Shown here in pieces: positions 7,115 through 17,068 of a DNA stretch of 64,000 nt; within the stretch, counting starts at the first letter, position 1; each line of letters begins with the position of its first letter. The stretch lies in NCBI GenBank assembly GCA_040403095.1, contig JBBALI010000010.1, positions 1 through 64,000 on the forward strand. Direction: 5' to 3'. The position numbers and the translations under genes are program-made. The notes below the pieces were generated by a model. The model was given only the letters and a program-made list of their open reading frames with translations, ran no database searches and was not told the origin of the DNA. Source of the stretch: JAQVCM01 sp040403095 (lineage in GTDB: Bacteria > Bacteroidota > Bacteroidia > Flavobacteriales_D > Crocinitomicaceae).

Positions 7115-10100
7115 ATGTACATCATATTTGACACTGAAACAACAGGTTTACCAAAAAAATGGAATTTACCGTACACAGATACAGACAATTGGCCGCGTGC
7201 GATACAAATTGCTTGGCAGTTGCATGATGACATGGGAGAACTGATTGAAGCCAAAGATTTTTTGATTAAACCAGAAGGATTTGACATTCCTTTTGATGCT
7301 GAAAAAATTCATGGTATTTCAACTGAATTGGCGATGCAAGGGGGCGAATCGCTTGAAATTGTCTTACAATTATTCAATGAGGCCTTGGGAAAAGCCAAAT
7401 TTGTAGTTGGACAAAACATTGGGTTTGATAAAAACATCATGGGTTGTGAATTTCACCGATTGAATGTTTCAAATGCATTACAAGAAATGCCGACCTTGGA
7501 TACTTGTACTGAAATTTCAGCAAGAACTGTTGCATTCGTCGATTTCTATAAAAATGGTGATTCAGGAAGAGTAAAAACCGATCGTTACGACAAACCCATA
7601 TTGGTGAATGGAAGAGAAGAAACTGAAAGTAAATACTTCAAAGATTTTCCTTTGTCAGATGAAATTTCAGCACTTCGAAATATTGGAAATAGTTGGTTGG
7701 ATGTTCCAGCTGATCAACGAGAAATTGCGCTTTCTGCGATGCGTAAGCAAAAATTTCCAACGCTTTCCGAATTGCATGATGCATTGTTTGATCAACCATT
7801 TGCGGAAGCGCACAACGCAACTGCCGATGTTGAAGCGACAACACGTTGTTTTTTCGAATTAATCAGGGCGGAAATTTTTACGCCGATCGAACTACAAAGA
7901 GAGCAGATTTACTTGCATGAATTCAGACAAAAATTTCCAAATAAAATTCAGCCAATTGGTTTAAAGCACCTGAATTTAAAGGAAGCGAGTCTTGAACTTA
8001 AAAAAGCAAGTCAGCCTTCAACAATCATTCGAGATACAGATCTTGAAAGATTACAAGACGCGCCATTTGCCCATTTGCATAATCATTCTCAATATTCGAT
8101 TCTGCAATCAACCATCAATATTGCTGGATTGGTCGCAAAAACGGCTGAATTGGAATTGCCTGCAGTAGCTTTAACAGATACTGGAAATATGATGGCTGCA
8201 TTTCATTTTGAAAAGGCAATTAGTGGATACAATAAAAAAATAAAAGAGGAACGTGAAGCAGCGGAGTTAGCGGGAGAACTTTATACCAAAAAAGAAATTT
8301 TGCCTATCATCGGATGTGAATTCAATGTTTGTCGAAATCACGAAGATAAAACGCAAAAAGACAATGGTTATCAGGTTGTTTTGCTGGCTAAAAATAAAAA
8401 CGGTTACCAAAATCTAATCAAATTAGCTTCCATTGCTTACACCACGGGAATGTATTATGTTCCTAGAATTGACAAAAAACTGATTGAAAAATACTGCGAA
8501 GACGTTATTGTTCTTTCTGGTAACTTGTATGGTGAAATTTCAAGTTTAATCTTGAACGTTGGAGAAAACCAAGCAGAGGAAGCGCTTTCCTATTGGAAAA
8601 ATCTTTTTCAAGACGATTTTTACCTTGAAATCATGCGTCACGGTCAAGAAAATGAGGACCGTGTAAATGAAGTTTTGATTCGACTTGGTCAAAAGTATAA
8701 TGTCAAATTGGTTGCGACAAACAATACTTATTACCTCGACAAAAAAGATTCAACTTCACATGACATTTTGCTTTGCGTGAAAGACAATGAATTGTTTGCA
8801 ACTCCCAAGGGTCGTGGTCGCGGATTTAGATATGGATTAGACAACGATCAATACTATTACAAAACGGCGGAGGAAATGAAAGCGCTTTTTGCCGATTTGC
8901 CCGAAGCGATTGAATCGATTGGGGAAATTATCAATAAAATTGAACCGTTTGGTTTAGCTAGAGAAGTACTTCTCCCCGCTTTCGATATTCCTGAAGAATT
9001 TCAATCTGCTGAAGATGCAATTGATGGAGGAAAAAGAGGTGAAAACAATTATTTGCGTCATTTGACCTACGTTGGTGCTGAGAAAAGATATCCCGAAATC
9101 ACTGATGAAATCAGAGAAAGAATTGATTTTGAACTAGAGACTATCGAACGAACTGGTTATCCTGGATATTTCTTGATCGTCCAAGATTTTTGTCATGCTG
9201 CACGAGACATGGGCGTTTCCGTCGGTCCTGGTCGAGGTTCGGCTGCTGGTTCAGTTGTTGCCTATTGTATTCAAATTACCAACGTAGATCCAATCAGGTA
9301 CGACCTACTTTTTGAGCGTTTCTTGAATCCAGATCGTGTTTCAATGCCCGATATCGATATTGATTTTGACGATGAAGGTCGCGGAAAAGTCATAGAATGG
9401 GTAATCAATAAATATGGTTCCAATCAAGTAGCGCAAATCATCACTTATGGAACGATGGCTGCGAAATCTTCCATTCGAGATACTGCTAGAGCGTTAGATT
9501 TACCGTTATACGAAGCAGACAGAATCGCCAAATTAGTTCCAGATATTTCTCTTAAAAAATTATTTTCACTTCCAGATTTAGAATTGGCTGAAAAACTCAA
9601 AAACAGGACTGAAGATATCCAAGCTGCGAATGAATTGAAACGTTTGTCTGATGGAATCGATTTGCAAGCGCAAGTAATTCAACAAGCCAGAAAATTGGAA
9701 GGTTCGGTTCGAAATACTGGAATTCATGCTTGTGGCGTAATTATAACGCCAGATGATATTACCAATTACGTTCCCGTTGCCACCGCCAAAGATTCAGAAA
9801 TGTGGTGCACGCAATTCGATAACTCAGTTGCGGAAGAAGCAGGATTGCTCAAAATGGACTTTTTGGGGTTAAAAACCTTGACCTTGATTAAACACGCTGT
9901 CAAAAATGTAAAAGAAAGACATGGAATTGATTTAGATCCAGAAGCTTTTGACATTGAAGACACCAAAACATACGAGCTTTTCCAACGCGGAGAAACTGTA
10001 GGGATTTTCCAATATGAATCTGCAGGAATGCAAAAATACATGCGTGAACTGAAACCAACGGTTTTTGCGGATTTAATTGCCATGAACGCACTTTATCGTC

Positions 10101-11662
10101 CAGGTCCGCTAGAGTATATTCCTTCGTTCATTAAACGTAAACACGGCGTTGAAGAAATAAAATATGATATTGACGCTTGCGAAGAATATCTGAGTGAAAC
10201 GTACGGAATTACTGTTTATCAGGAGCAAGTAATGTTGCTTTCTCAAAAGTTGGCAGGATTTTCCAAAGGTGAAGCCGATACATTGCGAAAAGCGATGGGG
10301 AAAAAGCAGATTTATTTGCTTGACAAAATGAAACCGCAATTCATCAAGCAAGGTGGTGAAAGAGGTCACGCTCCTGCCCCGCTTGAAAAAATTTGGAAAG
10401 ATTGGGAAGCTTTTGCGTCTTATGCATTCAACAAATCTCACTCAACTTGTTACGCTTGGATTGCCTATCAAACAGCCTATTTAAAAGCAAATTATCCAGC
10501 TGAATACATGGCATCTGTGCTGAGCAACAACATGAACGACATTAAGCAAGTTTCGTTTTTCATGGAAGAATGCAAACGCATGGGTGTCGAAGTTTTGGGT
10601 CCTGACGTAAACGAATCATCATATTTGTTTACAGTAAATAAAGCAGGTGCGATTCGATTTGGATTGGGCGCTATTAAAGGTTTAGGAAGTGCGCCCGTGG
10701 ATGCAATCATTGCAGAAAGAAAGGAAAATGGTAACTACAATTCTATTTTTGATTTCTCGAAAAGAGTCAATTTAAGAGTTACAACCAAAAAAGCATTTGA
10801 AAGTTTGGCTTATGCTGGCGGATTTGATTCCTTCAAAAATGTGCATCGTGCGCAATATTTCAAAGAGGACGGATCTGGAAAAACGTTCTTAGAAAATGCA
10901 ATGCGATTTGGCGCTAATTTCCAAGAAAATGCAAACTCTTCTCAATTCTCAATGTTTGGCGAAGCGAGTGGAATTGAAATGCCCGAACCGGAAATTCCAA
11001 GAGCGGAAGAATGGCCTTCTATGTACAAATTGAACAAAGAAAAAGAAGTCGTTGGGATTTTTATTTCTGGTCATCCATTAGACGATTTCAGATTAGAAAT
11101 AGAATCTTTCTGCAAAGGAAATATTGGCATGCTTACCAGTCCAATTGAGCATTATGGAAAAGACGTTTTGATTGCCGCCGTTGTGACCGATTCGGAAGAA
11201 CGCATGACCAAAAACAATGATCCTTTTGGCACAATGACAATCGAAGATTATTCTGATTCCTTTAAACTGTTTTTATTCAAAGATAATTTCTTGAAATTCA
11301 GTCAATACATGAAAAAAGGAACTTTCATTGCGGTGAGAGGAAAATTTGAAGTTCCCAAGTTCAGGAAGGAACCAGAATTCGTAGTTCATGCAATTGAAAG
11401 ATTACACGATTTAAAGGAAATCAAAGCAAAAACGCTCAATATCAACATTTCAAACAAAAACTTAAGTCCGATGTTGATTGCGGATTTATCGAATATTTTC
11501 ATGGCAAATGCGGGAAGATGCGAACTTCAATTCACTATTTTTGATCCTTTGGATGAAGAAATGAAAATTGTAATGCCTTCCAAGAATATCAAAATTGATC
11601 CAAACAATGATTTAATTAAGGAATTGAACAAATTTGACATTGAATTCAAGTTATTGTCCTAA
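7115..11662 (+). CDS. dnaE: DNA polymerase III alpha subunit with fused N-terminal 3'-5' exonuclease
   Basis: This is the replicative polymerase, 1515 residues against about 1160 for a standard DnaE. The extra N-terminus (about 1-260) is a DEDDh proofreading exonuclease with FDTETTG, GQNIGFDKN and HNATADVEATT. A PHP domain begins near residue 325 with HLHNHSQYSIL. The polymerase core has GPGRGSAAGS and the catalytic aspartates in PDIDIDFDDEGR near residue 745. A sliding-clamp-binding motif QFSMFG lies near residue 1277, followed by an OB-fold region. The fusion puts polymerase and proofreading on one chain, where most bacteria use a separate DnaQ. Alphas of about 1500 residues are, to my knowledge, usual in Flavobacteriales. 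Confidence 0.96.
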   Translation: MYIIFDTETTGLPKKWNLPYTDTDNWPRAIQIAWQLHDDMGELIEAKDFLIKPEGFDIPFDAEKIHGISTELAMQGGESLEIVLQLFNEALGKAKFVVGQNIGFDKNIMGCEFHRLNVSNALQEMPTLDTCTEISARTVAFVDFYKNGDSGRVKTDRYDKPILVNGREETESKYFKDFPLSDEISALRNIGNSWLDVPADQREIALSAMRKQKFPTLSELHDALFDQPFAEAHNATADVEATTRCFFELIRAEIFTPIELQREQIYLHEFRQKFPNKIQPIGLKHLNLKEASLELKKASQPSTIIRDTDLERLQDAPFAHLHNHSQYSILQSTINIAGLVAKTAELELPAVALTDTGNMMAAFHFEKAISGYNKKIKEEREAAELAGELYTKKEILPIIGCEFNVCRNHEDKTQKDNGYQVVLLAKNKNGYQNLIKLASIAYTTGMYYVPRIDKKLIEKYCEDVIVLSGNLYGEISSLILNVGENQAEEALSYWKNLFQDDFYLEIMRHGQENEDRVNEVLIRLGQKYNVKLVATNNTYYLDKKDSTSHDILLCVKDNELFATPKGRGRGFRYGLDNDQYYYKTAEEMKALFADLPEAIESIGEIINKIEPFGLAREVLLPAFDIPEEFQSAEDAIDGGKRGENNYLRHLTYVGAEKRYPEITDEIRERIDFELETIERTGYPGYFLIVQDFCHAARDMGVSVGPGRGSAAGSVVAYCIQITNVDPIRYDLLFERFLNPDRVSMPDIDIDFDDEGRGKVIEWVINKYGSNQVAQIITYGTMAAKSSIRDTARALDLPLYEADRIAKLVPDISLKKLFSLPDLELAEKLKNRTEDIQAANELKRLSDGIDLQAQVIQQARKLEGSVRNTGIHACGVIITPDDITNYVPVATAKDSEMWCTQFDNSVAEEAGLLKMDFLGLKTLTLIKHAVKNVKERHGIDLDPEAFDIEDTKTYELFQRGETVGIFQYESAGMQKYMRELKPTVFADLIAMNALYRPGPLEYIPSFIKRKHGVEEIKYDIDACEEYLSETYGITVYQEQVMLLSQKLAGFSKGEADTLRKAMGKKQIYLLDKMKPQFIKQGGERGHAPAPLEKIWKDWEAFASYAFNKSHSTCYAWIAYQTAYLKANYPAEYMASVLSNNMNDIKQVSFFMEECKRMGVEVLGPDVNESSYLFTVNKAGAIRFGLGAIKGLGSAPVDAIIAERKENGNYNSIFDFSKRVNLRVTTKKAFESLAYAGGFDSFKNVHRAQYFKEDGSGKTFLENAMRFGANFQENANSSQFSMFGEASGIEMPEPEIPRAEEWPSMYKLNKEKEVVGIFISGHPLDDFRLEIESFCKGNIGMLTSPIEHYGKDVLIAAVVTDSEERMTKNNDPFGTMTIEDYSDSFKLFLFKDNFLKFSQYMKKGTFIAVRGKFEVPKFRKEPEFVVHAIERLHDLKEIKAKTLNINISNKNLSPMLIADLSNIFMANAGRCELQFTIFDPLDEEMKIVMPSKNIKIDPNNDLIKELNKFDIEFKLLS

Positions 11663-11713
11663 ATCTTAGCTAATATTTTAGTTTCTAAGTGCTTGACAAC
11701 TTAATGTTGAGAC

Positions 11714-11742
11714 AAAAAAAAAGGAATCTATCACTAAATTCC
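11714..11742 (-). terminator. Rho-independent terminator for the DUF4197 gene
   Basis: Read on the minus strand, GGAATTTA and TAGATTCC pair over 8 bp (one G-T wobble) around a GTGA tetraloop, and nine T follow. It lies 22 nt beyond the stop at 11764 and would end the minus-strand DUF4197 transcript. Confidence 0.75.
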
Positions 11743-11763
11743 GTTTCAAATTTTTGAATCATC

Positions 11764-12498
11764 TTATTTTGCCTTTCCAAACACTTTGCGTAATAATTCC
11801 GTCGCTTGTGCAGCTGGATCTTTTCTGATTTTTGCTTCTTGTTCACTAATTAAATACATCAAACCATTGATTGCTTTACCTGTAACATACGCTTCCAAAT
11901 CTGGATTTTGTTTTGTAACGCCTGGAATTCTGTTATAAGCTGTTACCAAAGGCGTCCAATATGCGGTCACTTGAACTTTCTCAATAGCCGTTCTTACAAT
12001 TGGGGTAAACTTTTCATTTAATGGTGAATATGTTTTCTCTCTCAAATAATGTGTTGCAGCAGTATCTCCACCATTCAAAATCGCAAAACCATCGCCAACA
12101 CTCATTCCTTTCACTGCATCAGCGAAAATATTGTAAGCTTCTTTTGACGCTTCTTCTGCTGCGCGATTCAATGAAGTTTCGAAATCTTTAACTTTTTGCT
12201 CCATGCCCATGGAAACCAATCTGTCTTTCATCTTTTGAGCTTCCTCTGGAAAAGGAATGAAAATCAATGGGTTTTTATTGAATCCATCTGCCAATGAAGC
12301 TGCCTCCGCTGATTTTCGTGCACCAATTACCAATGCTTCTTTCAATCCACTGATGACTTCATCGTTTGTCAAACCTGGTGTTCCTTTTTGAGATGAAATG
12401 GCGTCTTTTCCTTTGTTCATTGCGTCTTTCAACAACTGAGCATTTACATTAACACCTAAAAAAGTGCTAGCTACTAAAGTGATTATTTTGAATTTCAT
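11764..12498 (-). CDS. Secreted DUF4197 domain protein
   Basis: The product (244 residues) starts with a signal peptide, MKFKIITLVASTFLGVNVNA, and then a DUF4197 domain that covers the rest: GLTNDEVISGLKEALVIGA, NPLIFIPFPEEA, a helical region, and a C-terminal GLMYLISEQEAKIRKDP. DUF4197 has no assigned function; members are envelope proteins of Gram-negative bacteria. The open frame extends 61 codons upstream, but the signal peptide at Met62 fixes the start at 12498. The gene follows the TonB-dependent receptor by 92 nt, so a shared transcript is possible, and it ends at a terminator. Confidence 0.9.
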   Translation of the reverse strand: MKFKIITLVASTFLGVNVNAQLLKDAMNKGKDAISSQKGTPGLTNDEVISGLKEALVIGARKSAEAASLADGFNKNPLIFIPFPEEAQKMKDRLVSMGMEQKVKDFETSLNRAAEEASKEAYNIFADAVKGMSVGDGFAILNGGDTAATHYLREKTYSPLNEKFTPIVRTAIEKVQVTAYWTPLVTAYNRIPGVTKQNPDLEAYVTGKAINGLMYLISEQEAKIRKDPAAQATELLRKVFGKAK

Positions 12499-12590
12499 AT
12501 TTTTTAATTTTAAGCTTGTTAATTGAAACAAAAATTGTTCCAAATTATCTTTTTCTACTATTTTAAAAAGCACTTGAATTTTGAATGAAA

Positions 12591-15221
12591 CTAAATCCGC
12601 AACATCAATTTCAAATTGAACCTTCGTTGCGTCAAATAATTGGGAATCGAATAATACTTTCCAGAAACGTCTTGAATCCATTGTTTGGATAAAACGTTAT
12701 TAATTCCGAGTAAATTAAACACCTCAAAAGAAATCACTGCATCAGAGAATTTTCGAATAAACTTGGACTGGGTTTGTTTCTTTTTGTACAAGAAATCGTA
12801 AGAAATTCCCAAATCAACTCTGAAATAAGATTTTTGACGCAATGTGTCTTTGTATCGCTCAAAATCAGGTGGACCATAGGGCAATCTTGTTCCAAAAAGC
12901 AATCCCATTTCAGCACTCAAACTTTCAAAACCGGGCATTTTGTCTTGAAATAAAATCGCGAAATTCATCAATTGATCAGTAGGTCTTGGAATATAACCTG
13001 GTTTTATCACAGCGCTGTCAACAGCAACTTGGTCTTCGCTGTATCCATAAATGATTTTCTCGCCTGCAGCATTGTAGAATTCCTTGTAAGAATCATTTTT
13101 GATGTCTTCTTTGGTTGACAAAAATCCAACTTTGAAAAAAGATTGAACTCCCGGAACAAATTCTCCATGTAAATTCAAATCCAAACCATATGCATACGCA
13201 ACAGCATCATTATTTGCATAATATCTTGTGCGCACATTGTCCACTTCATAAGGATTCACATCCCACAAATATTTGTAATATGCTTCCGCTGTGAATTTGA
13301 ATGGAACATCTCTTTCCCACATGTCAAAATTGAAATCGCCACCACCAACAATGTGCAAAGATTTTTGAGATTTCACATTGGTATTCAATTGACCTGTAAA
13401 AGTTCTCATCTCTCTGTAAAAAGGCGGTTGATAGTACATTCCTGTAGCCAAACGAATCTGCGCATTTCTTCTTCGAATTTGCCCATTCTTATACATGTAG
13501 GATCTTGGGTGATAAGTAAAAGCCATTCTTGGAGTCACATAAAACTCATCGTTTACGGCAGTATAACCAGAACGTAACCCAATATTTGCGACAAATCTTT
13601 GTTGTGATTTTGGCAAGGTATCATTGTAATACAAACGTGTTTTCTTTCCATTTTCATCGCGCTGTATGCGACTCACTTTTACTGGATATTTTTTCTTGAA
13701 TCTGCTTTTATCAAAAGTGTATTGCGCAAAACCGCTGACACGTTCAGTATTTAAAGTCAATTTTCCCTTAATGACTTCTTGCAATTGAATTTCATCTTGA
13801 TTGGTTGATTGCGGCAAACTGTAACCTGCAGAATCAATCATGCGCCATTCGCTCAAAACATCGTTGAAATGGTCTTTTTGAAAATTCACGCCCCACATCA
13901 TTTTTTGCTTCAAAACAACTTCTTGTGCATTGACCACTTTTTCTTTTTGAGTAAATTGGTAAGAACCGTTGTGGTAAACATTGATGATTGTTGCTTTTAA
14001 ATTGTTTCTCGCATGATTCAAAAAAGTCCCAACTCCAACTGTGGCAATAGAATCTCCTACATTTTCTTTGCCTGGATCAGTTTCCAACAAATTGATAAAA
14101 TACTGACCTTGAATATCAAAATATTCTCGTTCATTCGTATTGAAAACACTGGCATAAAAATCCAATTGTGTTTTCTTACTTTTTGCCCATTTCAAAGCGG
14201 TTCCTCCAGTCATTGTTTGGAAACGAGATTGCTCTTGACCGTCAAAATAAATCTTGAAACGATAAGCTTCATTCACAGTTCCGAAATCTGTTTCAGACGT
14301 TTGTGGAGAAAATCGATAATCGTTAGACGAAAAGTGACCCAAGGTGCTCCAAACCAACTTTTCGGTGATATTGAAATTAATCAAGGTTTGCGCATCCCAA
14401 AACACAGGATTGTAAGCGCCTTTCGTTGGCAAAGAGTTTAATAAATACCCATTTGCGCGGTAACGAGCTCCAACAACATAATTCAATCTGGCATTTACCG
14501 CATGTGCCACATGAGCTTCAACCCCTAATAAGGAAGCCATCATTGATGCATTCAAAGAATCTGGCTTTTTGTATTTGATATCCAACACAGAACTCAATTT
14601 ATCACCATATTTAGCGTCAAATCCACCGCCGCTGAATTTCACATCTTCAACCAAAGCAGAATTTACAAAATTCAAACCTTCTTGTTGACCAGATCGTGTC
14701 AAAAATGGTCTGTTGATTTGAAAATCATTTACATAAACTAAATTTTCATCGTAGTTTCCTCCGCGAACATTGTAGTTCGAAGTCAATTCATTGTTTGAAC
14801 TGGCGACGGTTGTGTATGCCAACGTTTTTACTCGATCGGCTGTAATCACCCCTCTACTTTTCATAGGAGGAAGTACGAAAGGATCATTTTCGATTACTCG
14901 AACGGTCAATTCTTCCAAAGTGACATTGAAAACAACATCTCCCAATGATTTTACTTCCTTGAGCGAAAGATTTACAGATTTCTCAATAATTAAATCATTG
15001 TACGTAAAAGTAATTTTAATGAGTTGATTTGCTGGAAGATTGAATTTAAAAAACCCATCATTCCCTGTAAGTTCTAAAAAAGTTGAATCGTGAGAAGTTG
15101 TGATTTTAATGAACTCCAATCCACGTCCATTTTTACTGACGCAATTACCAGAAACAGTAGCAGATTGCGACCAAATGACTTGGGTGAAAATTAAAGTAAA
15201 AAACAAAATGATTAATCGCAT
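12591..15221 (-). CDS. TonB-dependent outer-membrane receptor
   Basis: An 876-residue receptor with a signal peptide (residues 1-18, ending VIWSQ). A carboxypeptidase-regulatory-like domain follows at about 20-105 (SATVSGNCVSKNGRGLEFI). The plug (about 125-225) contains SNYNVRGGNYDENLVYVND and GGFDAKYGDKLSSVLDI. The rest is a 22-strand-type beta-barrel rich in aromatic alternation and ends RRFNLKLMLRI, a typical barrel C-terminus. It moves a ligand across the outer membrane using TonB energy. There is no SusD-like lipoprotein beside it, so it is not an obvious polysaccharide locus; the ligand is unknown. Confidence 0.94.
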   Translation of the reverse strand: MRLIILFFTLIFTQVIWSQSATVSGNCVSKNGRGLEFIKITTSHDSTFLELTGNDGFFKFNLPANQLIKITFTYNDLIIEKSVNLSLKEVKSLGDVVFNVTLEELTVRVIENDPFVLPPMKSRGVITADRVKTLAYTTVASSNNELTSNYNVRGGNYDENLVYVNDFQINRPFLTRSGQQEGLNFVNSALVEDVKFSGGGFDAKYGDKLSSVLDIKYKKPDSLNASMMASLLGVEAHVAHAVNARLNYVVGARYRANGYLLNSLPTKGAYNPVFWDAQTLINFNITEKLVWSTLGHFSSNDYRFSPQTSETDFGTVNEAYRFKIYFDGQEQSRFQTMTGGTALKWAKSKKTQLDFYASVFNTNEREYFDIQGQYFINLLETDPGKENVGDSIATVGVGTFLNHARNNLKATIINVYHNGSYQFTQKEKVVNAQEVVLKQKMMWGVNFQKDHFNDVLSEWRMIDSAGYSLPQSTNQDEIQLQEVIKGKLTLNTERVSGFAQYTFDKSRFKKKYPVKVSRIQRDENGKKTRLYYNDTLPKSQQRFVANIGLRSGYTAVNDEFYVTPRMAFTYHPRSYMYKNGQIRRRNAQIRLATGMYYQPPFYREMRTFTGQLNTNVKSQKSLHIVGGGDFNFDMWERDVPFKFTAEAYYKYLWDVNPYEVDNVRTRYYANNDAVAYAYGLDLNLHGEFVPGVQSFFKVGFLSTKEDIKNDSYKEFYNAAGEKIIYGYSEDQVAVDSAVIKPGYIPRPTDQLMNFAILFQDKMPGFESLSAEMGLLFGTRLPYGPPDFERYKDTLRQKSYFRVDLGISYDFLYKKKQTQSKFIRKFSDAVISFEVFNLLGINNVLSKQWIQDVSGKYYSIPNYLTQRRFNLKLMLRI

Positions 15222-15292
15222 AAATAATTTGTTAGCTCCAAAACGTAAGTTTTACCTTTATATTTTGATAACTTTTTTTTCAGTTCACAAAT

Positions 15293-16882
15293 CTAATCCA
15301 AATTCAACACAATCAAATCTTTCTCCCAAGGATCAATCGCATTTTTCAAGTTTTCCAACAAAGAATAAACTTCGCCTTGCGCACAGAAAGTGAAAAAATT
15401 ATCGACTCTTTCTTGAACGCTATTCATCGGAAACATTTTTTCATCAATATCCTCCAGCTGCTTCATCGTGTTGTCAAATTTGGACTTTTGCTGTTTCACC
15501 AATTTTGCTTTGATTCCTTCTATTTGCTTTTGCAATTTTACTTCTTCAGCAGCAGCAAAAGGTTTCAAAGAGGCATCCACTTCCGTGATTTGGCTATGAA
15601 ACAAGGCAGTCATTTGATTTGTCAATTGATCTAATTCATCAAAATTCAACGAATCACCCGAATTTTCGAAGATGAAATCTTTTTTCAATTCGTTCAAATC
15701 CCTGAAAATAGACAAACTTTCTAAATTTAATTTTGCGAGTTTTTTCTGCGTGTTCGCATCTATCAATTGAATAGAATTTCGAACTTGAATCAAAGGAAAC
15801 GGAACGCCGCAAGCGTCAAAAACACCTTTAAACTGCAACCAATAAGCCATTTCACCGCCTCCTCCAACGTAAACCAAATTGGGCAAAATACATTCTTGAT
15901 AAACTGGACGAAGAACCACGTTTGGCGAAAAATTTTGTGGATTTTCAGCAATTTGATTGCAAATTTCTTCTTTTGAAAAAGTGCCCAAAGATGGAATCAC
16001 AATTTTTCCATTTTCAATCACCAATCTTTCTCTAATTCCTTTTTGAATGTAGAATAAATTGATCTCACGTGGAAAAACTTGTGTCTTAAATCCTAAACCT
16101 TCAATCACTTGATTGGCTTTCAAAACCGCTTTTTCTGCAAAGGAAGTTTGAACTTCTTGTTGCATGATTTCAGCAAATTCGCTCTTGAAAGATTTATCAT
16201 TTGGCTCAATAATCACCAATCCATATTTCCCAAAAAGTTTGTGGACCAATGATTTGGTGGCAGCTGCTAAATCTTTTCCATCGTATGATTTCAATACTTC
16301 ATTGACCTCTGATTCTGGATTATTCTGAAAAAAAGCTTCTACCGTTTCTTTCATCATTTGCCAATCAGTCAATTCGTATTCGCCAACTGGTCCGCCTTGC
16401 ACATTTTCCCAACGAATTTCTTTTCCAAAAAGGCGCGTGTGGTTGATTTCCTCAAAATCATGGTCTTCAGAAGCCATCCAATAAACTGGTACAAAATGAT
16501 TATTTGGATGTGATTTTTTCAATTCTTCTGCCAATCGAATGACATGTAGAATTTTGTAAATGAAATATATAGGACCTGTCAATAAATTCAACTGATGTCC
16601 TGTTGTAATAGTAAAAGTTTGTTCATCCAACAACGAATCAATGTTCTGATTAACTTCAATTTGAGCAGGAAAATTAGTATATTGACTTTTTAATGTTTCT
16701 ACCAATATTGACCTTTTATTGGCAGAAAAATAAGCTGTTTTTAATTGAATTTGTGCTGAAAATGCTTCTTTAGAAAATGTTGAATTAAGCAAAGCTGAAA
16801 ATTTCTCTTGATTGTATGTCAATTCATTAGACAAATCAGAGAACAATTCGCTTTTTGTGCGATGTATGGTGAATTTTTGCAT
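15293..16882 (-). CDS. bshC: Bacillithiol biosynthesis cysteine-adding enzyme BshC
   Basis: BshC performs the last step of bacillithiol synthesis, joining cysteine to glucosaminyl-malate. The 529 residues fit the family. Landmarks are TITTGHQLNLLTGPIYFIYK, FVPVYWMASEDHDFEEINH (a strong BshC signature), VVLRPVYQECILPNLVYVGG and a C-terminal coiled coil around residues 395-480. Bacillithiol is the main low-molecular-weight thiol in many Bacteroidota as well as Firmicutes. bshA and bshB are not in the window. A TACCTTTA box ends only 4 nt before the ATG, suggesting a leaderless or very short-leader message. Confidence 0.95.
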   Translation of the reverse strand: MQKFTIHRTKSELFSDLSNELTYNQEKFSALLNSTFSKEAFSAQIQLKTAYFSANKRSILVETLKSQYTNFPAQIEVNQNIDSLLDEQTFTITTGHQLNLLTGPIYFIYKILHVIRLAEELKKSHPNNHFVPVYWMASEDHDFEEINHTRLFGKEIRWENVQGGPVGEYELTDWQMMKETVEAFFQNNPESEVNEVLKSYDGKDLAAATKSLVHKLFGKYGLVIIEPNDKSFKSEFAEIMQQEVQTSFAEKAVLKANQVIEGLGFKTQVFPREINLFYIQKGIRERLVIENGKIVIPSLGTFSKEEICNQIAENPQNFSPNVVLRPVYQECILPNLVYVGGGGEMAYWLQFKGVFDACGVPFPLIQVRNSIQLIDANTQKKLAKLNLESLSIFRDLNELKKDFIFENSGDSLNFDELDQLTNQMTALFHSQITEVDASLKPFAAAEEVKLQKQIEGIKAKLVKQQKSKFDNTMKQLEDIDEKMFPMNSVQERVDNFFTFCAQGEVYSLLENLKNAIDPWEKDLIVLNLD

Positions 16883-16886
16883 GGGC

Positions 16887-16894
16887 TAAAGGTA
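16887..16894 (-). promoter_or_regulatory. Candidate -7 box (TACCTTTA) next to the bshC start
   Basis: On the minus strand TACCTTTA is followed by GCCC and then the ATG at 16882. The spacing puts the expected transcript start at or within a few bases of the start codon. Confidence 0.45.
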
Positions 16895-17068
16895 GTGTTT
16901 TAGTCAGAAAAGTTGAAAATTGAAGTTGAATTTTAGCAAACAATTAAACCAAATGCGCAAAATGCTGCTATTAACGGAAGAATTCAAATAACATTTAAAC
17001 AACTAATTTAGTTAATTTTGACTTTATGTTCATTAAACTCATTTTTTAACTTCGCTATTTTTCAAAAA

